A stretch of DNA of 64,000 nt. Origin: Torymus aiolomorphi (Eukaryota > Arthropoda > Insecta > Hymenoptera > Torymidae). The position numbers were made by a program, and so were the translations under genes. Under the pieces are notes generated by a model that saw only the letters and a list, made by a program, of their open reading frames with translations, did no database searches and had not been told where the DNA came from. Position 1 is the first letter of the stretch. Each line of letters starts with the position of its first letter. The stretch is from the NCBI GenBank assembly GCA_036365515.1, contig CM070877.1:89165522-89229521 (forward strand), given 5' to 3'. This document shows, piece by piece, positions 23,386-34,551 of the stretch.

Positions 23386-25011
23386 TGTTTGAGAATGCCA
23401 TAATTTATAATGAGGACATGCTGTGGGTGTTTACAAAATAAATTGAGCCAAACACTTTGGTAAATTAAACTATGATATATTCACAATAAAACTGTCAAAT
23501 ATAAATTACTATTACAAATTTACTTGAAGAAGTATTTAAAATTGATTGAAAAGTTGGTTGTAAGAATTAATTAAAGTCGATATAAAATGTGTGTATAACT
23601 GTTACAATATTATTCGTTGAGTGTTTGAGTATTACAATTTGAGTGTATGAGTCTTACAATAATTGGTTGAGTGTGTGAGTGTTACAATTTGAGTGTTTGA
23701 GTTTTACTGTGTGAGTGTGGGTGAGTTTGCTGAGACACGTTGCCAATCACTGATGAGAGTTATAACCATTCAATATGCACCACAATAAAGTATTATTGAT
23801 TTTATGGTGGTTGAGTTTTCAATGAGATGCCACGATTAGATATTATTGATCTAATCGTGGCTGAGTAATTCCCGCTATACAGATTGATTATGCTTTCCGT
23901 GTAGCAGCGCACCTTCGTATAAAATAACCGCATGTGTGAGTGGTTACCTGGGTTTGCAGTGATTGTATTCCTCCGTAATGCGTGAGAGAATCCGATGATG
24001 CAGCAGTAGGTGAGTTGCGCCAGATGAGAAAATTCCAGTTGAGAATTCCAGTTAGGTTTCCTCGCTGATAACAGCCGCCAACATGCAGTATAGGTTGCGT
24101 GAGCTGCTGCCTCGTGGTGTGCTCGAAGCATCGAGCGCCGGTGAGAAGATGTCGCTTGACTATCACCGCCGTGTGGGAAGTTTCCGTGTGAGAGACACTG
24201 CTGCGTGAACTCTGCCATGCGAGACGACGCCGTATGAGATGTTGCCGTGCAGCAGTCCATGTTGAGAGAGCCAGAGACACCACACTTGAATGTTTCACTT
24301 GAGAATCACCGAATGTGCACAGTGAGTTTCTCCATGAGGCCGTTCGTCGCAGAGACAGACTTTGCGTAGAGTGAGCAAGACCACACTTGAGAGACTCCGA
24401 CGTGAGAGTTGCCGAATGTGCACACTGATATTTTCCACGTGGTCAACCGTTGCAGTGAGGGAAAGTTTGACGAGTAATGAGAATGCCGGGTGAGTTGGCC
24501 ATGCGGCCTCGTGCACGCCGTCCAGACGAAGAGAAGTTTTAGAATGAGTCGAGTGTCGAGCACGCTGTACAACCGAAGAGAGAGAGAGAGAGAGAGCACC
24601 ATCACATGAGAATCGCCGGCACAGTAGATTTCCCTCGTGGTAGACCATTACTGAGAGAGACTTTTATTGAGAGGTTTTGAGTGTATCCACTGAGAGCCAA
24701 AGTACCGTGAGTTTTTTTTTTCACGAGGCGAACCATTACATGGATACTAACTGAGTGTGAGAATTGAGAGAGCACTTCCGTCTTCTTCCTCGCCTCGTTG
24801 TTACCGAGGAGTGAGTCAAATCAGCGTCTCTCATTTACATGTGTAAGCATGAGAGAGACAGCATGATTTTTGCCATACTCGGCTAATCAGTATAGCGATT
24901 CAGCTGTTCCGCAGAGAACAGCTGATGAGTACTGCCGTCGCGCGGCTGCCTGCTGAGTTATCCCTCAGTCGCGCAACCGCGGAAAATTCAAAACTTGATA
25001 TTTCCCAAACA
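23386..25011 (-). repeat. BEL/Pao 3' LTR
   Basis: 1626 bp, TGTTTG...CAAACA. Contains imperfect 100-130 bp tandem repeats (24290-24430), a GA microsatellite (24580-24598), and a cluster of TGAGT at 23615-23730. It contains one extra segment relative to the right LTR near 24208-24255. Confidence 0.9.
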
Positions 25012-25025
25012 TTCCGCCCGCCATC
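25012..25025 (-). promoter_or_regulatory. Polypurine tract
   Basis: Read on the minus strand the sequence GATGGCGGGCGGAA ends directly at the 3' LTR. It would prime plus-strand DNA synthesis. Its position supports the minus-strand orientation. Confidence 0.75.
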
Positions 25026-25569
25026 AACCGATAGGTTGATTAAAATTCCGATGATGCTGGTCCGATGGCGAGTTGCTGACTTCCGAGTGGGTTGAGAAGT
25101 CGCCGTCTTGAGTTTCTTCTTATATGGTTGTAAGTTCTCTAATGAGGTAGTCCAATATCTTCTGATAGTAGCCATATACTATGTGAGGATTATCCGTCTT
25201 GAGTACCATGAACTCTACTTAATTTCGTGAGATGAGTCATGCTTTTTTGATGTTGATTGAGACCGTTGTTGAGACGACTTGCTGCCAGAGTTACTGAGTC
25301 ATCCATGAAGGAGTTTCCCAGGTAGACAGCTGAAATGCATTGACAGTTAGAAACCAAGTGAAACATTGAGTTTAATACCTTGATGATGAGGACAAAGCCA
25401 CAGTGAGTGTATCTTCTGATTCCTTTTGGAGTGGTTGTAACGGCTTTGAGTTGAGCAACCTTCACTTGAGTCAGCAATGATAATGAAATTCCAATTTGAG
25501 AATAATGTTGTCCATGGTCTGTTGGCGATGAAATATTATTGACTTCAAGTCCTTCTTTCCCACTTACGT

Positions 25570-27738
25570 CATATGAAATGCAGCAGGTGGGTTGAGTGTG
25601 CATGTAGTATCATCATTGATGAGTTGTACCACGTTGAGTTTGCTTGGTGAGAAGTGCTGCGAAGGTAGTCCTCTTCTTGAATTGAACCATATGTAAGCCG
25701 TAATAAACCATTCGATGAGTAGTCACTGACCATGTATGGATGAACAGCTAATGACAATGTTGTAAGAGAGCACACAAATACAATTCCAGCACTTGTATGT
25801 TTTGGATTCACACCCCTTCGATGAGTTGATGAGTGGTTCTGCAAGTTGACCCCAGTTTGAGTGAAGAGTAGTGATGGGGAGGTCCAGCGTCCTGGATAGT
25901 TGCCCCCATGAGTTGCTGAGTCCGATGAGTCCAGTACCTAGCACAAGTCACAGAGTCTAGAATAAGTGACTTGGCCGGAACTCTGCTTCCAATAATCCAA
26001 ATTTCCTGCCTGATGTGTGCAAAGTGAGTTTTCTCGGTGCCACCGAGAGATGTTGTTATGTGAGAATGCCGAATGATCAGTGATGAGTTGACTGAACCGT
26101 ATTAATGTAGCTGGATGTTGAGTGATACTCCAGTTGAGTTTCGTAAAATCGACCTCCTACCCTGATAATTCCTTCTGAGTACATGCAGTCAATCTATTGA
26201 GTAGAGAATTCCGTGGGACTTGAGATATTTCAGCATGAGGAGTTCAAGATGGAAATGAACTTGCTGAGTTTTCTTGATCCAGAAGAAATTTTCTTTGCTG
26301 ATCAGATCAGCTGTGAGTCTCGTCTCTGTTGAATTTTCCCTTTTGCGGACGAGATCCCATGAATTTTCCGAATGGGATGTGGTTGCAGTGAGTGTGCCCT
26401 TTGCTTCTTTCTGGAAGGTATTCCTCATTTTCTGAGTCTACTTGAGATGGTCATGGTGATTAATTGCCTTTGGTTGTTGGAATTATTCTTTAAGTGAGGG
26501 CAACCCTGCTTCCAACAGATTGCTTCCATCATGAGGCACGTGAGATTATGCGTGTGCATACCATATTCTGATCTGCCCATAAATGAACATGAGTGCTTGG
26601 CAACTGAACATTGTCCAAACATACCTTCTGAGTAACCTTGCCGCTCTGAACTCTAACCTTGATCTGGAGTTCGGGTTGAGTGTTGCCTTCCTTCTTGATG
26701 AGACTAGGAATAATAAGCCACTTGTGAGAAATGTGGTTTACCGTGCGGTGCTGTAGCCGTTGCCTATTGCAAAGCATTCGAAAAGCCATAAGTTTTGAGA
26801 ACCAAATCCAATTGAGTGAGATCTTCTCGAATTTGCAGCCATTCTTCGCAATTGAGATAAACTTGTTTGTACCATGAGTACTTGAGTAGCCACAGCTCTT
26901 GTAGGAGAATTTCAAAGAATAACCACAGATGAGATTGTCCAGGCGGGGTCGAATAGTGGTGAGTTTCGAAAGAGAATTATCCAGTTGTGATTATTTCTTG
27001 AGTGAGCGGCAATATCATTCAGATGTGAATTTAATTGATAGTGAAATCCGTTATAATTTGAGTAATTTCATGACGCAATCATCAGAATCAACTGCTTCAA
27101 TTGCCGTTGAATTGTGAGAAATTCCTTGATAACCATCGGCGAGTTGAATTGCAATTTTGCTAATGCAGAGCCGCCCGCCGTGCAGAATCCTGATATCTGC
27201 ATGGTGCTGTGAATGAATGTGTCCGTTGATGCAACTCCATATGTGAATTTGCTAAACCGAAGTGCGTGAGTTGATCCGGTTCATCGTATCATTTCAATGC
27301 AGTTGCAATAATGAAAATTGAGTAAATGAGTGTTGCCGCTGAGTTGACCTTGAGTGTGGGTGATTGCGCCGAAATCCAATTTTCGAGTGATTTTTATCCA
27401 AGTGATACATCTTGAGTGAAAATTCCTTGGTCTTGCACCTATGTGTGACGTGCGGTTATTGATGCATCAATCCAAAAATTTCCAATAGGAGCAAGTGTGA
27501 TGAGTAATGCCTATTCAATGTATCACTTTCGGTTGAGATGTCCTTGTAGAATTCCTGTGAGGCATCTTTCTGAGTTAACTGCTAAGGCTGCGCTGAATTT
27601 GTACGTCCACACAGTGATCCATATGTAGTGATGAGTTCCATTGAGGTTGTCCGTTTGAGAGTTGAGAGTGTCCAAGTCACTGGTGAGAATCGCATCCATG
27701 AGTATGTCAATCTCCTTGACCTCAGCATCCTCAGCCAT
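25570..27738 (-). pseudogene. BEL/Pao gag-pol remnant
   Basis: On the minus strand the order is as in BEL/Pao. A start MAEDAEVKEID at 27738 just after the primer site marks a gag start. An RNase H-like piece with VHLWADQNMV and, in another frame, WKQSVGSRVA lies near 26480-26590. A LTADLISKENFFW piece, as in the conserved ADLIS segment, is near 26270-26310. An integrase-like piece with IVFVCSLT and VHPYMVSDYSSNG is near 25700-25790, and a C-terminal EEDYLR piece at about 25665. Nothing is open for long: small insertions, many containing ACTCA, break the frame, and RT is not recognisable. Identification rests on short motifs plus the LTR structure. Confidence 0.55.
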
Positions 27739-27810
27739 GATCCAATGCATGTAAACAGTTTAGCAATGAGTAAAATGCACTGACTCTAATACACACCACA
27801 GCATGTTTTA

Positions 27811-27827
27811 TCCGGCTCGAAGGACCA
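27811..27827 (-). promoter_or_regulatory. Primer-binding site, tRNA-Tyr
   Basis: On the plus strand the 17 bases TCCGGCTCGAAGGACCA match the 3' end of insect tRNA-Tyr, including CCA. The minus strand is therefore complementary to it, 2 nt from the 5' LTR. This fixes element polarity. The tRNA assignment is from memory of the insect tRNA-Tyr acceptor stem (CCTTCGA...). Confidence 0.75.
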
Positions 27828-27829
27828 AA

Positions 27830-29423
27830 TGTTTGAAAATGCCATAATCTATAATGAGGACATGCTGTGGGTGTTTACAAAATAAATTGAGCCAAACACT
27901 TAGGTAAATTAAACTATAATATATTCACAATAAAACTGTCAAATATAAATTACTATTACAAATTTACATGAAGAAGCATTTAAAATTGATTCAAAAGTTG
28001 GTTGTAAGAATTAATTAAATTCGATATAAAATGTGTGTATAACTGTTATAATATTATTCGTTGAGTGTTTGAGTATTACAATTTGAGTGTATGAGTCTTA
28101 CAATAATTGGTTGAGTGTGTGAGTGTTACAATTTGAGTGTTTGAGTTTTACTGTGTGAGTGTGGGTGAGTTTGCTGAGACACGTTGCCAATCACTGATGA
28201 GAGTTATAACCATACAATATGCACCACAATAAAGTATTATTGATTTTATGGTGGTTGAGTTTTCAATGAGATGCCCCGATTAGATATTATTGATCTAATC
28301 ATGGCTGAGTAATTACCGCTATACAGATTGATTATGCTTTCCGTGTAGCAGCGCACCTTCGTATAAAATGACCGCATGTATGAGTGGTTACCTGGGTTTG
28401 CAGTGATTGTATTCCTCCGTAATGCGTGAGAGAATCCGATGATGCAGCAGCAGCTGAGTTTGGCCAGATGAGAAAATTCTAGTTGAGAATTCCAGTTAGG
28501 TTTCCTCGCTGATAACAGCCGCCAACATGCAGCATAGGTTGCGTGAGCTGCTGCCTCATGGTGTGCTCGAAGTATCGAGCGCCGGTGAGAAGATGCCGCT
28601 TGAGTATCACCGCCGTGTAGGAAGTTTCCGTGTGAGAGACACTGCTGTGTGAAACCTGCAGCAGTCCAAGTTGAGAGTGCCAGAGACACCACACTTGAAT
28701 GTTTCACTTGAGAATCACCGAATGTGCACAGTGAGTTTCTCCATGAGGCCGTTCGTCGCAGAGACAAACTTTGCGTAGAGTGAGCGAGACCACACTTGAG
28801 AGACTCCGGCGTGAGAGTTGCCGAACGTGCACACTGATATTTTCCACGTGGTCAACCGTTGCAGTGAGAGAGAGTTTGACGAGTAATGAGAATGCCGGGT
28901 GAGTTGGCCATGCGGCCTCGTGGCGAGCACGCCATCCAGACAAAGAGAAGTTTTAGAATGAGTCGAGTGTCGAGCACGCTGTACAACCGAAGAGAGAGAG
29001 AGAGAGCACCATCACATGAGAATCGCCGGCACAGTAGGTTTTCCTCGTGGTAGAGCATTACTGAGAGAGACTTTTATTGAGAGGTTTTGAGTGTATCCAC
29101 TGAGAGCCAAAGTACCGTGAGTTTTTTTTTTCACGAGGCGAACCATTACATGGATACTAACTGAGTGTGAGAATTGAGAGAGCACTTCCGTCTTCTTCCT
29201 CGCCCCGTTGTTACCGAGGAGTGAGTCGAATCAGCGTCTCTCTCATTTACATGTGTAAGCATGAGAGAGACAGCATGATTTTTGCCATACTCTGCTAATC
29301 AGTACAGCGATTCAGCTGTTCCGCAGAGAACAGCTGATGAGTGCTGCCGTCGCGCGGCCGCCTGCTCAGTTATCCCTCAGTCGCGCAACCGCGGGAAATT
29401 CAAAACTTAATATTTCCCAAACA
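27830..29423 (-). repeat. BEL/Pao 5' LTR
   Basis: 1594 bp, matching the left LTR over its length. In the roughly 300 bp from 28021 to 28320 I count 12 copies of TGAGT (15 of TGAG), about one per 25 bp. Confidence 0.9.
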
Positions 29424-29428
29424 CGGTT

Positions 29429-29965
29429 GGTGATATAACAAAGTCAAAATAAGAAAGTGCTATATCGATGCATAAAATGGGTTTCGAAACTTCTAACTTA
29501 GCTTACATAGTCAGAGGTAATGTCTCTGTGATAAATTCTTTGAAAATGATTCTAATTATATTTTCTTCATTCCGGCAGGGGACAGTTGATGTAAAATCTA
29601 AAGGTGTAATATTCCTTTAATTTGCTTGCATTACTGAGCGAGGTGAAAATATACACTATTTCAGAACCAAAACAAAGTCTTTTATAATAGTATCAATCTA
29701 AACAATTTACATTACATGAAATATATTAATAAAAATATAACAATAAACAAATATAACATAATAATTACAAGTGTATGGGAGATCAAACTTTTTTAAAATT
29801 AATGTACAATATTTAGAGGTTATGAACTGCAGTTGTTAATCGTTGGTCACCAGATTTTGACCAGATTCTGACCAGATTCTGACCAGATACTGGCTTAATT
29901 ATTGACTAACTTATGGTTAAATTTCTAGCCAATAGTTAGTGAACTGGCCAGAAAAGATGGTTAAT
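29429..29965. other. No gene; short CCAGATTCTGA repeats
   Basis: AT-rich sequence without coding motifs. From about 29848 to 29890 the phrase ACCAGATTCTG is repeated four times with small changes. Confidence 0.5.
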
Positions 29966-29969
29966 TTTC

Positions 29970-30075
29970 TACCAGGGCGAGATATGTTGTTCTTCATCCT
30001 CGCGCTAAGATACGTCGTTCTTCATCCGTACGCCGAGATATGTCGTTCTTCATCCTCGTGCCGAGATCCGTCGTA
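29970..30075. repeat. Partial GAAGAACGACGTAT array
   Basis: About three and a half units of GAGATACGTCGTTCTTCATCC type in one orientation, starting after TTTTCTACCAGGG, which is the inverse of the edge seen at 14092-14106. It looks like half of the foldback element found at 59207-59490. Confidence 0.7.
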
Positions 30076-30784
30076 GATGATGTTGAGGTTTCAGGGTGAC
30101 CTCCAGGTCGCTGAGACATCGTCTAGGAGGAAGGGCGCCAGGTACTCTATGAAGATGACGTCTAGATGTTAGGAGTACCTATAGACATGAAGTTATTGGA
30201 TGGCTGACATAACGTCATAGACGGCACACGGCACACGGCACACGGCATGCGGCACACGGCATACGTAAAGCTGCTTAATATAATAAATAATTATTATCTT
30301 ATTGCCTGCCAGAGGCTTTGAATTCCTTTTCGAACCTATAATGCCCTATAAGAGTTTTTCTTGATAAAAGTGCACATTTAGTTTTCCCTTTGACTTTGAG
30401 GCTCACTAAAATAAGGCAAAAGAAATGCCTTTAAATCTATTTGGTTACTACGTCTTTTCTTCAATTATTTATCGAAGTTCAGTTTAATTCTTTTTCGGGC
30501 CTGGAATGGAAGCACGAACTTTACAATGCCCATGCCTAGAGCTCTAGATGACTCGTAAGGTATCTTATCTGCTCGCGTTGATGTCATATTTTTAGTCTTT
30601 TGTATCAGTGAATTTCAGCGAATGTGACACCGGTATGGTATGCCGTCTCTAGCTTCCGCATCTGCTTTTTGATATGTTAGTTAATCGTCGTGAAGTATCT
30701 CTATTAGACCACGACGAGTACATGCTTTTTCCAGGATTGTCAGAATTCATATTGCCTAACTGATGGCTACCGTGTTCACGATGT
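30076..30784. other. No gene recognised; 7-bp microsatellite
   Basis: Contains six copies of a 7-bp unit CGGCACA (30222-30264) with two variants. The remainder shows no motif or repeat I can support. Confidence 0.5.
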
Positions 30785-30854
30785 ATTGGTGCCCTTTTTT
30801 TTGTGCACATCATCGTTTTTAGTCGAGACACACTTCTTTTTGTCTGGTTTGATC

Positions 30855-31145
30855 ATATATCGACGCCTTGTACGAAGAAAAGCGCAACTCAAGCCGTCAC
30901 GGAAACGAGCACAACTCGATGCATTCAAACGAAAAAAAGCACAGCTTGTGCTCCATTACGAAAAAAAAGCGACTCGCGGAGCTGGGACGAAAAAAATCAC
31001 AACTCGCGAAACTCGGACGCAAAAAAGCACAATTCGGTGCGCCCAGATGAAAAAAGCACGACTCACTGCGCTCTGACGAAACGAAATACGACTCAGGGTC
31101 TCTGGTTAAAAGATACACAGCTCGATAAATACTTACGAAGACTAG
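30855..31145. repeat. 29-bp tandem array (GCACAACTCG..CGGACGAAAAAA)
   Basis: About nine diverged units of the type AGCACAACTCGCTGCGCTC followed by GGACGAAAAAA. The flank TACTTACGAAGACTAGCACT and ATTGCGCTTTTATAAGTATT follows. The same unit and flank occur at 33640-33770 and, inverted, at 49510-49865. The open frames across it on both strands are by-products of a unit length near a multiple of three. Confidence 0.85.
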
Positions 31146-31246
31146 CACTATTCATTGCGCTTTTATAAGTATTACACAGTTTGTCATGTCATATCATGCA
31201 TAAAACAGACTTGGAAAAAAATTTTAATTAATTAAATTTGAATAAC

Positions 31247-31814
31247 TTAAGAATGTAGTGCCGGTAAAGTAGAAATCAGGTAACAACAAAATTAATTTTT
31301 TTTTTTTTTGACCAAAATACCAAATTATTTTTGTAAAATGTTATTTATGTAAAATTGTAAATAATGATCATTACGTTTTTAAAAATTGTTATTACTCTTG
31401 AAAAAGTTATTCGAATTTAATTATTTAATATCTCAATATAAATTACTTATTTTCAAAATGATCAAAATTAAATAGCAAATTAAATTATCAAAATGAAAGA
31501 GTACATTAAATAATCAAAATTAAACAGCAACTAAATAAATATGAAGGACGATTATTTATCTAAAATATCAATGATTTCTAATAATTATTTATTTATACAC
31601 TATTTAAAGAAAATGAGTAACTGTATTAAAATATTAATTAATTAAATTCGAATAACTTTTTCAAAAGTAATACAAATTTTTAAAAACATAATGATCATTA
31701 TTTACAATTTTACATACATAACATTTTACAAAAATAATTCGGTATTTTGTGTAAAAAAAAAATAACTCATTTTGTAGTTACCTGATTTCTACTATACCAG
31801 CACTACATTCTTAA
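31247..31814. mobile_element. TTAA-flanked hairpin MITE, family C
   Basis: A 568-bp palindromic segment with TTAA at 31247-31250 and 31811-31814 and ends GAATGTAGTGCCGGTA / TACCAGCACTACATTC. The arms mirror over about 180 bp (for example AATAATGATCATTA type sequence on both sides). The host sequence around it, AATTAAATTYGAATAACTTAAG, is also locally mirrored. No coding region. Confidence 0.75.
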
Positions 31815-31918
31815 GTTATTCGAATTTAATTAATTAATGTTTTAATGTAAGTTATGCATTTTATTAAAATAGTGTATAAATAAATAATTTTTACAAATCA
31901 TTGATATTTTACATAAAT

Positions 31919-33140
31919 AACACAGCCCCACAAGAAAAAGAAAAGGTTCTGTACTTTAGATCGGACTATCATATCTCGGTGTATTTTGGCCTCCTAAGTA
32001 TGATTCCAAGGTCAGAATTCGTCCACCACGTCTGAATTTGGAGATATCATTAGGTATAAGATTTTTGATATATCTTAAAAACAAAGTAAAAATAATTTTG
32101 TTGTTAATTTTTTCTACAAAACAATGTAGCATTTTTTGCTCCCTTCAATACCAACTTGACACTATCCCTCTACAATTTTTTTTCTCCGAGATCTAAATAC
32201 CTGAATTTTGTAAACTCGCACATATCTCTTAAAATCAAATTCTTTATTTCTATCTCGAAATTTACATATTCAAATCTCCGAGAAAAAAAATTGTAGAGGC
32301 ATGGTGTAAAGTTGGTCTTGAAGGGCATAAAAAATACTAAATTGTTTTGTAGAAAATATTAACAAAAAAATTGTTTTTACTTTGTTTTTTAAGATATCTT
32401 AAAAATCTTATACCTCCAAATGTTATGATATCTCCAAATTCAGACGTGCCCTAGCGCAAATAATTGAAATAAACAGTTAGGTTTGAGACAGTATAATCAT
32501 TTTTTTAGCAATTATTAGCAATTATTAACAGTTATTTGCAGTTTTTTTGCAGTTATTTACAGTTATTTTGCAGTTTTTAAAATAAATACTGTAGAAATAA
32601 AGGTGCTATATCAACAGTTATTAGCAGTTATTTGCAGTTATTTGCAGTTATTTACAGTTATTTACAGTTATAAACAGTTAATTTTTTCGCTCTAATAATA
32701 ACTTGATTTATTATTAACAAAACTGCAGATAACTGCAAATAACTGCAAATAACTGCTAATAACTGCGTATAATTGTTTATAATTGTTTATAACTGTTAAT
32801 AACTGTTGATAACACCTTTATTTCTACAGATAATATTTAATGAAACTGCAAATAACTGTTAATAACTGCAAATAACTGTTAATAACTGCTAATAACTGCA
32901 AAAAACTGAATATACTGTCTCAAACCTAAATGTTTATATCAGTTATTAGCAGTTATTTGCAGGTATTAACAGTTATTTGCAGCTTTTAACAGTTATTTGC
33001 AGTTATTTGCAGTTATTATTTCCGCCTGGGTGGTGGACGAATTCTGACCTTGGAATCATACTTAGGGGGCCAAAATACACGGAGATATGATAGTCGGATC
33101 TAAAGTACAGAACCTTTTCTTTTTTCTGTGGAGCTGTGTA
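31919..33140. mobile_element. Palindromic MITE carrying the satellite element
   Basis: The left arm (31919-32220) and right arm (32270-32448 plus 33033-33140) mirror each other: GGTTCTGTACTTTAGATC, ATCATATCTC, TAAGTATGATTCCAAGGTC and CTACAAAACAAT all recur inverted. The ends are ACACAGC...GCTGTGT. The right arm is split by the CAGTTATT satellite element (32449-33030), and the unbroken left arm gives its empty site. Without the insertion it is about 640 bp. No coding region. Confidence 0.8.
32449..33030. mobile_element. Satellite-bearing TIR element, copy 2
   Basis: A 582-bp element with ends CCCTAGCGCAAATAA and TATTTCCGCCTGGG, flanked by a duplicated TG (32447-32448, 33031-33032), confirmed by the opposite arm of the host MITE. 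Inside are arrays of CAGTTATTTG and the inverse, the AAACAGTTAGGTTTGAGACAG core near 32470 and again inverted near 32920. The internal GTAGAAATAAAGGTGCTAT segment (near 32592) is the uninterrupted counterpart of the LINE target in copy 1. Confidence 0.85.
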
Positions 33141-33194
33141 ATTAAACTGAAATAGCAATAAATATGGAGAATGCAGCTTATGTACGCGAAAATG

Positions 33195-33400
33195 ACCGCA
33201 ATCTTTCAAGCGAGTGATAGCCTAATCAATAGGATGCCTGCGTCGGAACCCAAAGTTCGTGAGTTCGATTTTCGGTTGAGTCGAAAATTTGACGTATCGT
33301 TTTTTTCTGCGATAATGTATTTGCTTTCCATTGAGGAAATAAGTTTCATTAACGAATAAGCGTTATATATTATTTTTTATGTTTGTATTGTCACGTGATT
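33195..33400 (+). mobile_element. Candidate tRNA-Arg-derived SINE
   Basis: The A box TAGCCTAATCAATAGG, an anticodon-loop-like CGTCGGAACC (TCG, arginine) and the B box GAGTTCGATTTTC are spaced as in a tRNA (33226-33276). Unrelated AT-rich sequence follows. This is the head-plus-body layout of a tRNA-derived SINE. The 3' end is not defined, and it could also be a lone tRNA pseudogene. Confidence 0.45.
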
Positions 33401-33472
33401 TTTCAAAGCGTCACGTGAGAAATCACGTGAGAAATCAAGAGATAAATCATATGATTAATCACGTGATTTTTT
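33391..33472. repeat. TCACGTGA cluster
   Basis: Four copies of TCACGTGAT/TCACGTGAG within 80 bp, plus the related ATCATATGAT. The same palindromic octamer makes up the ends of the MITE at 45104-45536, so this may be a remnant of that family. Confidence 0.55.
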
Positions 33473-33639
33473 CGCCAGGGAACTTCGTATAAAATTAAGA
33501 TATTAGTTATGATTAAGATTTATTTATTTCACTTGAATACGCTTACGCTTGCTTGACTATTTATACTTTCATTTCAATACTTTCTTTTGTTTGATTTGCT
33601 TTGTTTAATTTGATTATTGAGTAGAGTGATTTTTGGAGA

Positions 33640-33775
33640 GATAAATTTTCACAATTCGCTGCGCTCGGACGAAAAACGCACGACTCGCTAAGCTCGGACG
33701 AAAAAAAGCACAGCTTCATAAATATTTACGAAGGCTAGCACTATTTATTGCGTTCTTATAAATAGTATATCTTAC
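33640..33775. repeat. 29-bp tandem array, short copy
   Basis: Two to three units of the GCACGACTCGC..CGGACGAAAAA type, followed by the same flank as the 30.86-kb array (ATTTACGAAGGCTAGCACTA, ATTGCGTTCTTATAAATAGT). The flank phrase occurs once more at 33915-33975 without the array. Confidence 0.75.
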
Positions 33776-34435
33776 GAATGGCCAAAATAAGAAGAAATTG
33801 TCAAGCTATTGGAAATCACCATTAGATTAATAAGTGATTCCATGATATGAAATATTTCAAGTACTTTAAATCCTAAGTAAAGTGCATATCAAACTCAAAA
33901 AAGTGTATCAACTACGTAAGAATTTCTAAAGATTAGCACTACTCGCTGCATTCTTATAAATAGTACACCTTACGAATAGAAAAAATAAGAACTGCTCTTA
34001 ACTACAATACATTAGTAGATTGCTTTCTTAAAGAGAATTCATGCTTATATCATGGAATTTTATTCATTATTATACTTTAATAAAAGAGCGGTCGAATGAA
34101 ACTTTCGAAATATAGGTTTAGATTTACTTACAGCACGCTGTATAGGAATTTTAAGTAATGTCTTGAAAACTGCGTCAAATCTTTAATAAGGGATCCAAAG
34201 GAACTATACCACACATAAATCGAAAGAAAATTACTTGACATTACGAAATATGGGCTTAGTTTTGCTATATAAAGTAAATTTATCGAAAAAACATTTTGTT
34301 TACTTCTGTCTACTTTGCAAATTTTTGAAAGCGTTAAAAAAGTATTAATGATGTTTGAAATATGCATAAAAATTATGCAACATACCAACTTCTATGCAAA
34401 ATTTTAACCTTCGAATATGAAGTATTCTCAAGTTT
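33776..34435. other. No recognisable feature
   Basis: AT-rich, no coding motif. It includes one further copy of the array flank (TAGCACTACTCGCTGCATTC near 33938). Confidence 0.4.
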
Positions 34436-34519
34436 GTTACTCCCCTCATGAGTGCATTAAACTAGTATAACCATATGGATCGTCGAATATTGTTATGGTG
34501 ATATTATAAGTTTAATACC

Positions 34520-34551
34520 CTGACAAGGGGTGTAACAAAACTCCCGAAACG
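34520..34551 (+). ncRNA. Hammerhead-ribozyme-like remnant
   Basis: The stretch reads CTGACAAGGGG, a 10-base loop, then CTCCCGAAACG. This matches the hammerhead layout CTGA-N-GA, stem II, CGAAAC, with pairing GGGG/CTCC in stem II. The G expected at core position 8 is A, so activity is doubtful. Penelope-like elements are known to carry hammerheads in their terminal repeats, and such sequences with a GAAACGTT tail are frequent debris of those elements. The surrounding 34440-34600 may be a Penelope terminal fragment. Confidence 0.4.

Larger units (their letters stand above)
23386..29423 (-). mobile_element. BEL/Pao LTR retrotransposon, internally deleted
   Basis: Two long direct repeats (23386-25011 and 27830-29423) begin TGTTTG and end CAAACA, flanked by a near-perfect 5-bp duplication (CGCTT at 23381, CGGTT at 29424). 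A primer-binding site next to the right LTR and a purine tract next to the left LTR show that it is on the minus strand. The internal region is only 2.8 kb and carries scattered gag-pol remnants, so the copy is non-autonomous. Both LTRs and the interior are saturated with the pentamer TGAGT on the plus strand (ACTCA in the element's sense). The LTRs are close to identical apart from small indels, which implies a fairly recent insertion. Confidence 0.85.

Noticed and set aside
24295..24648. Minus-strand open frames of about 100 codons in the BEL/Pao LTRs
   Set aside because: They fall within LTR tandem repeats, recur in the other LTR with frame changes, and contain no motif.
30786..31168. Overlapping open frames through the 29-bp array
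   Set aside because: Repeat by-products; the peptide is a low-complexity Lys/Ser/Thr repeat.
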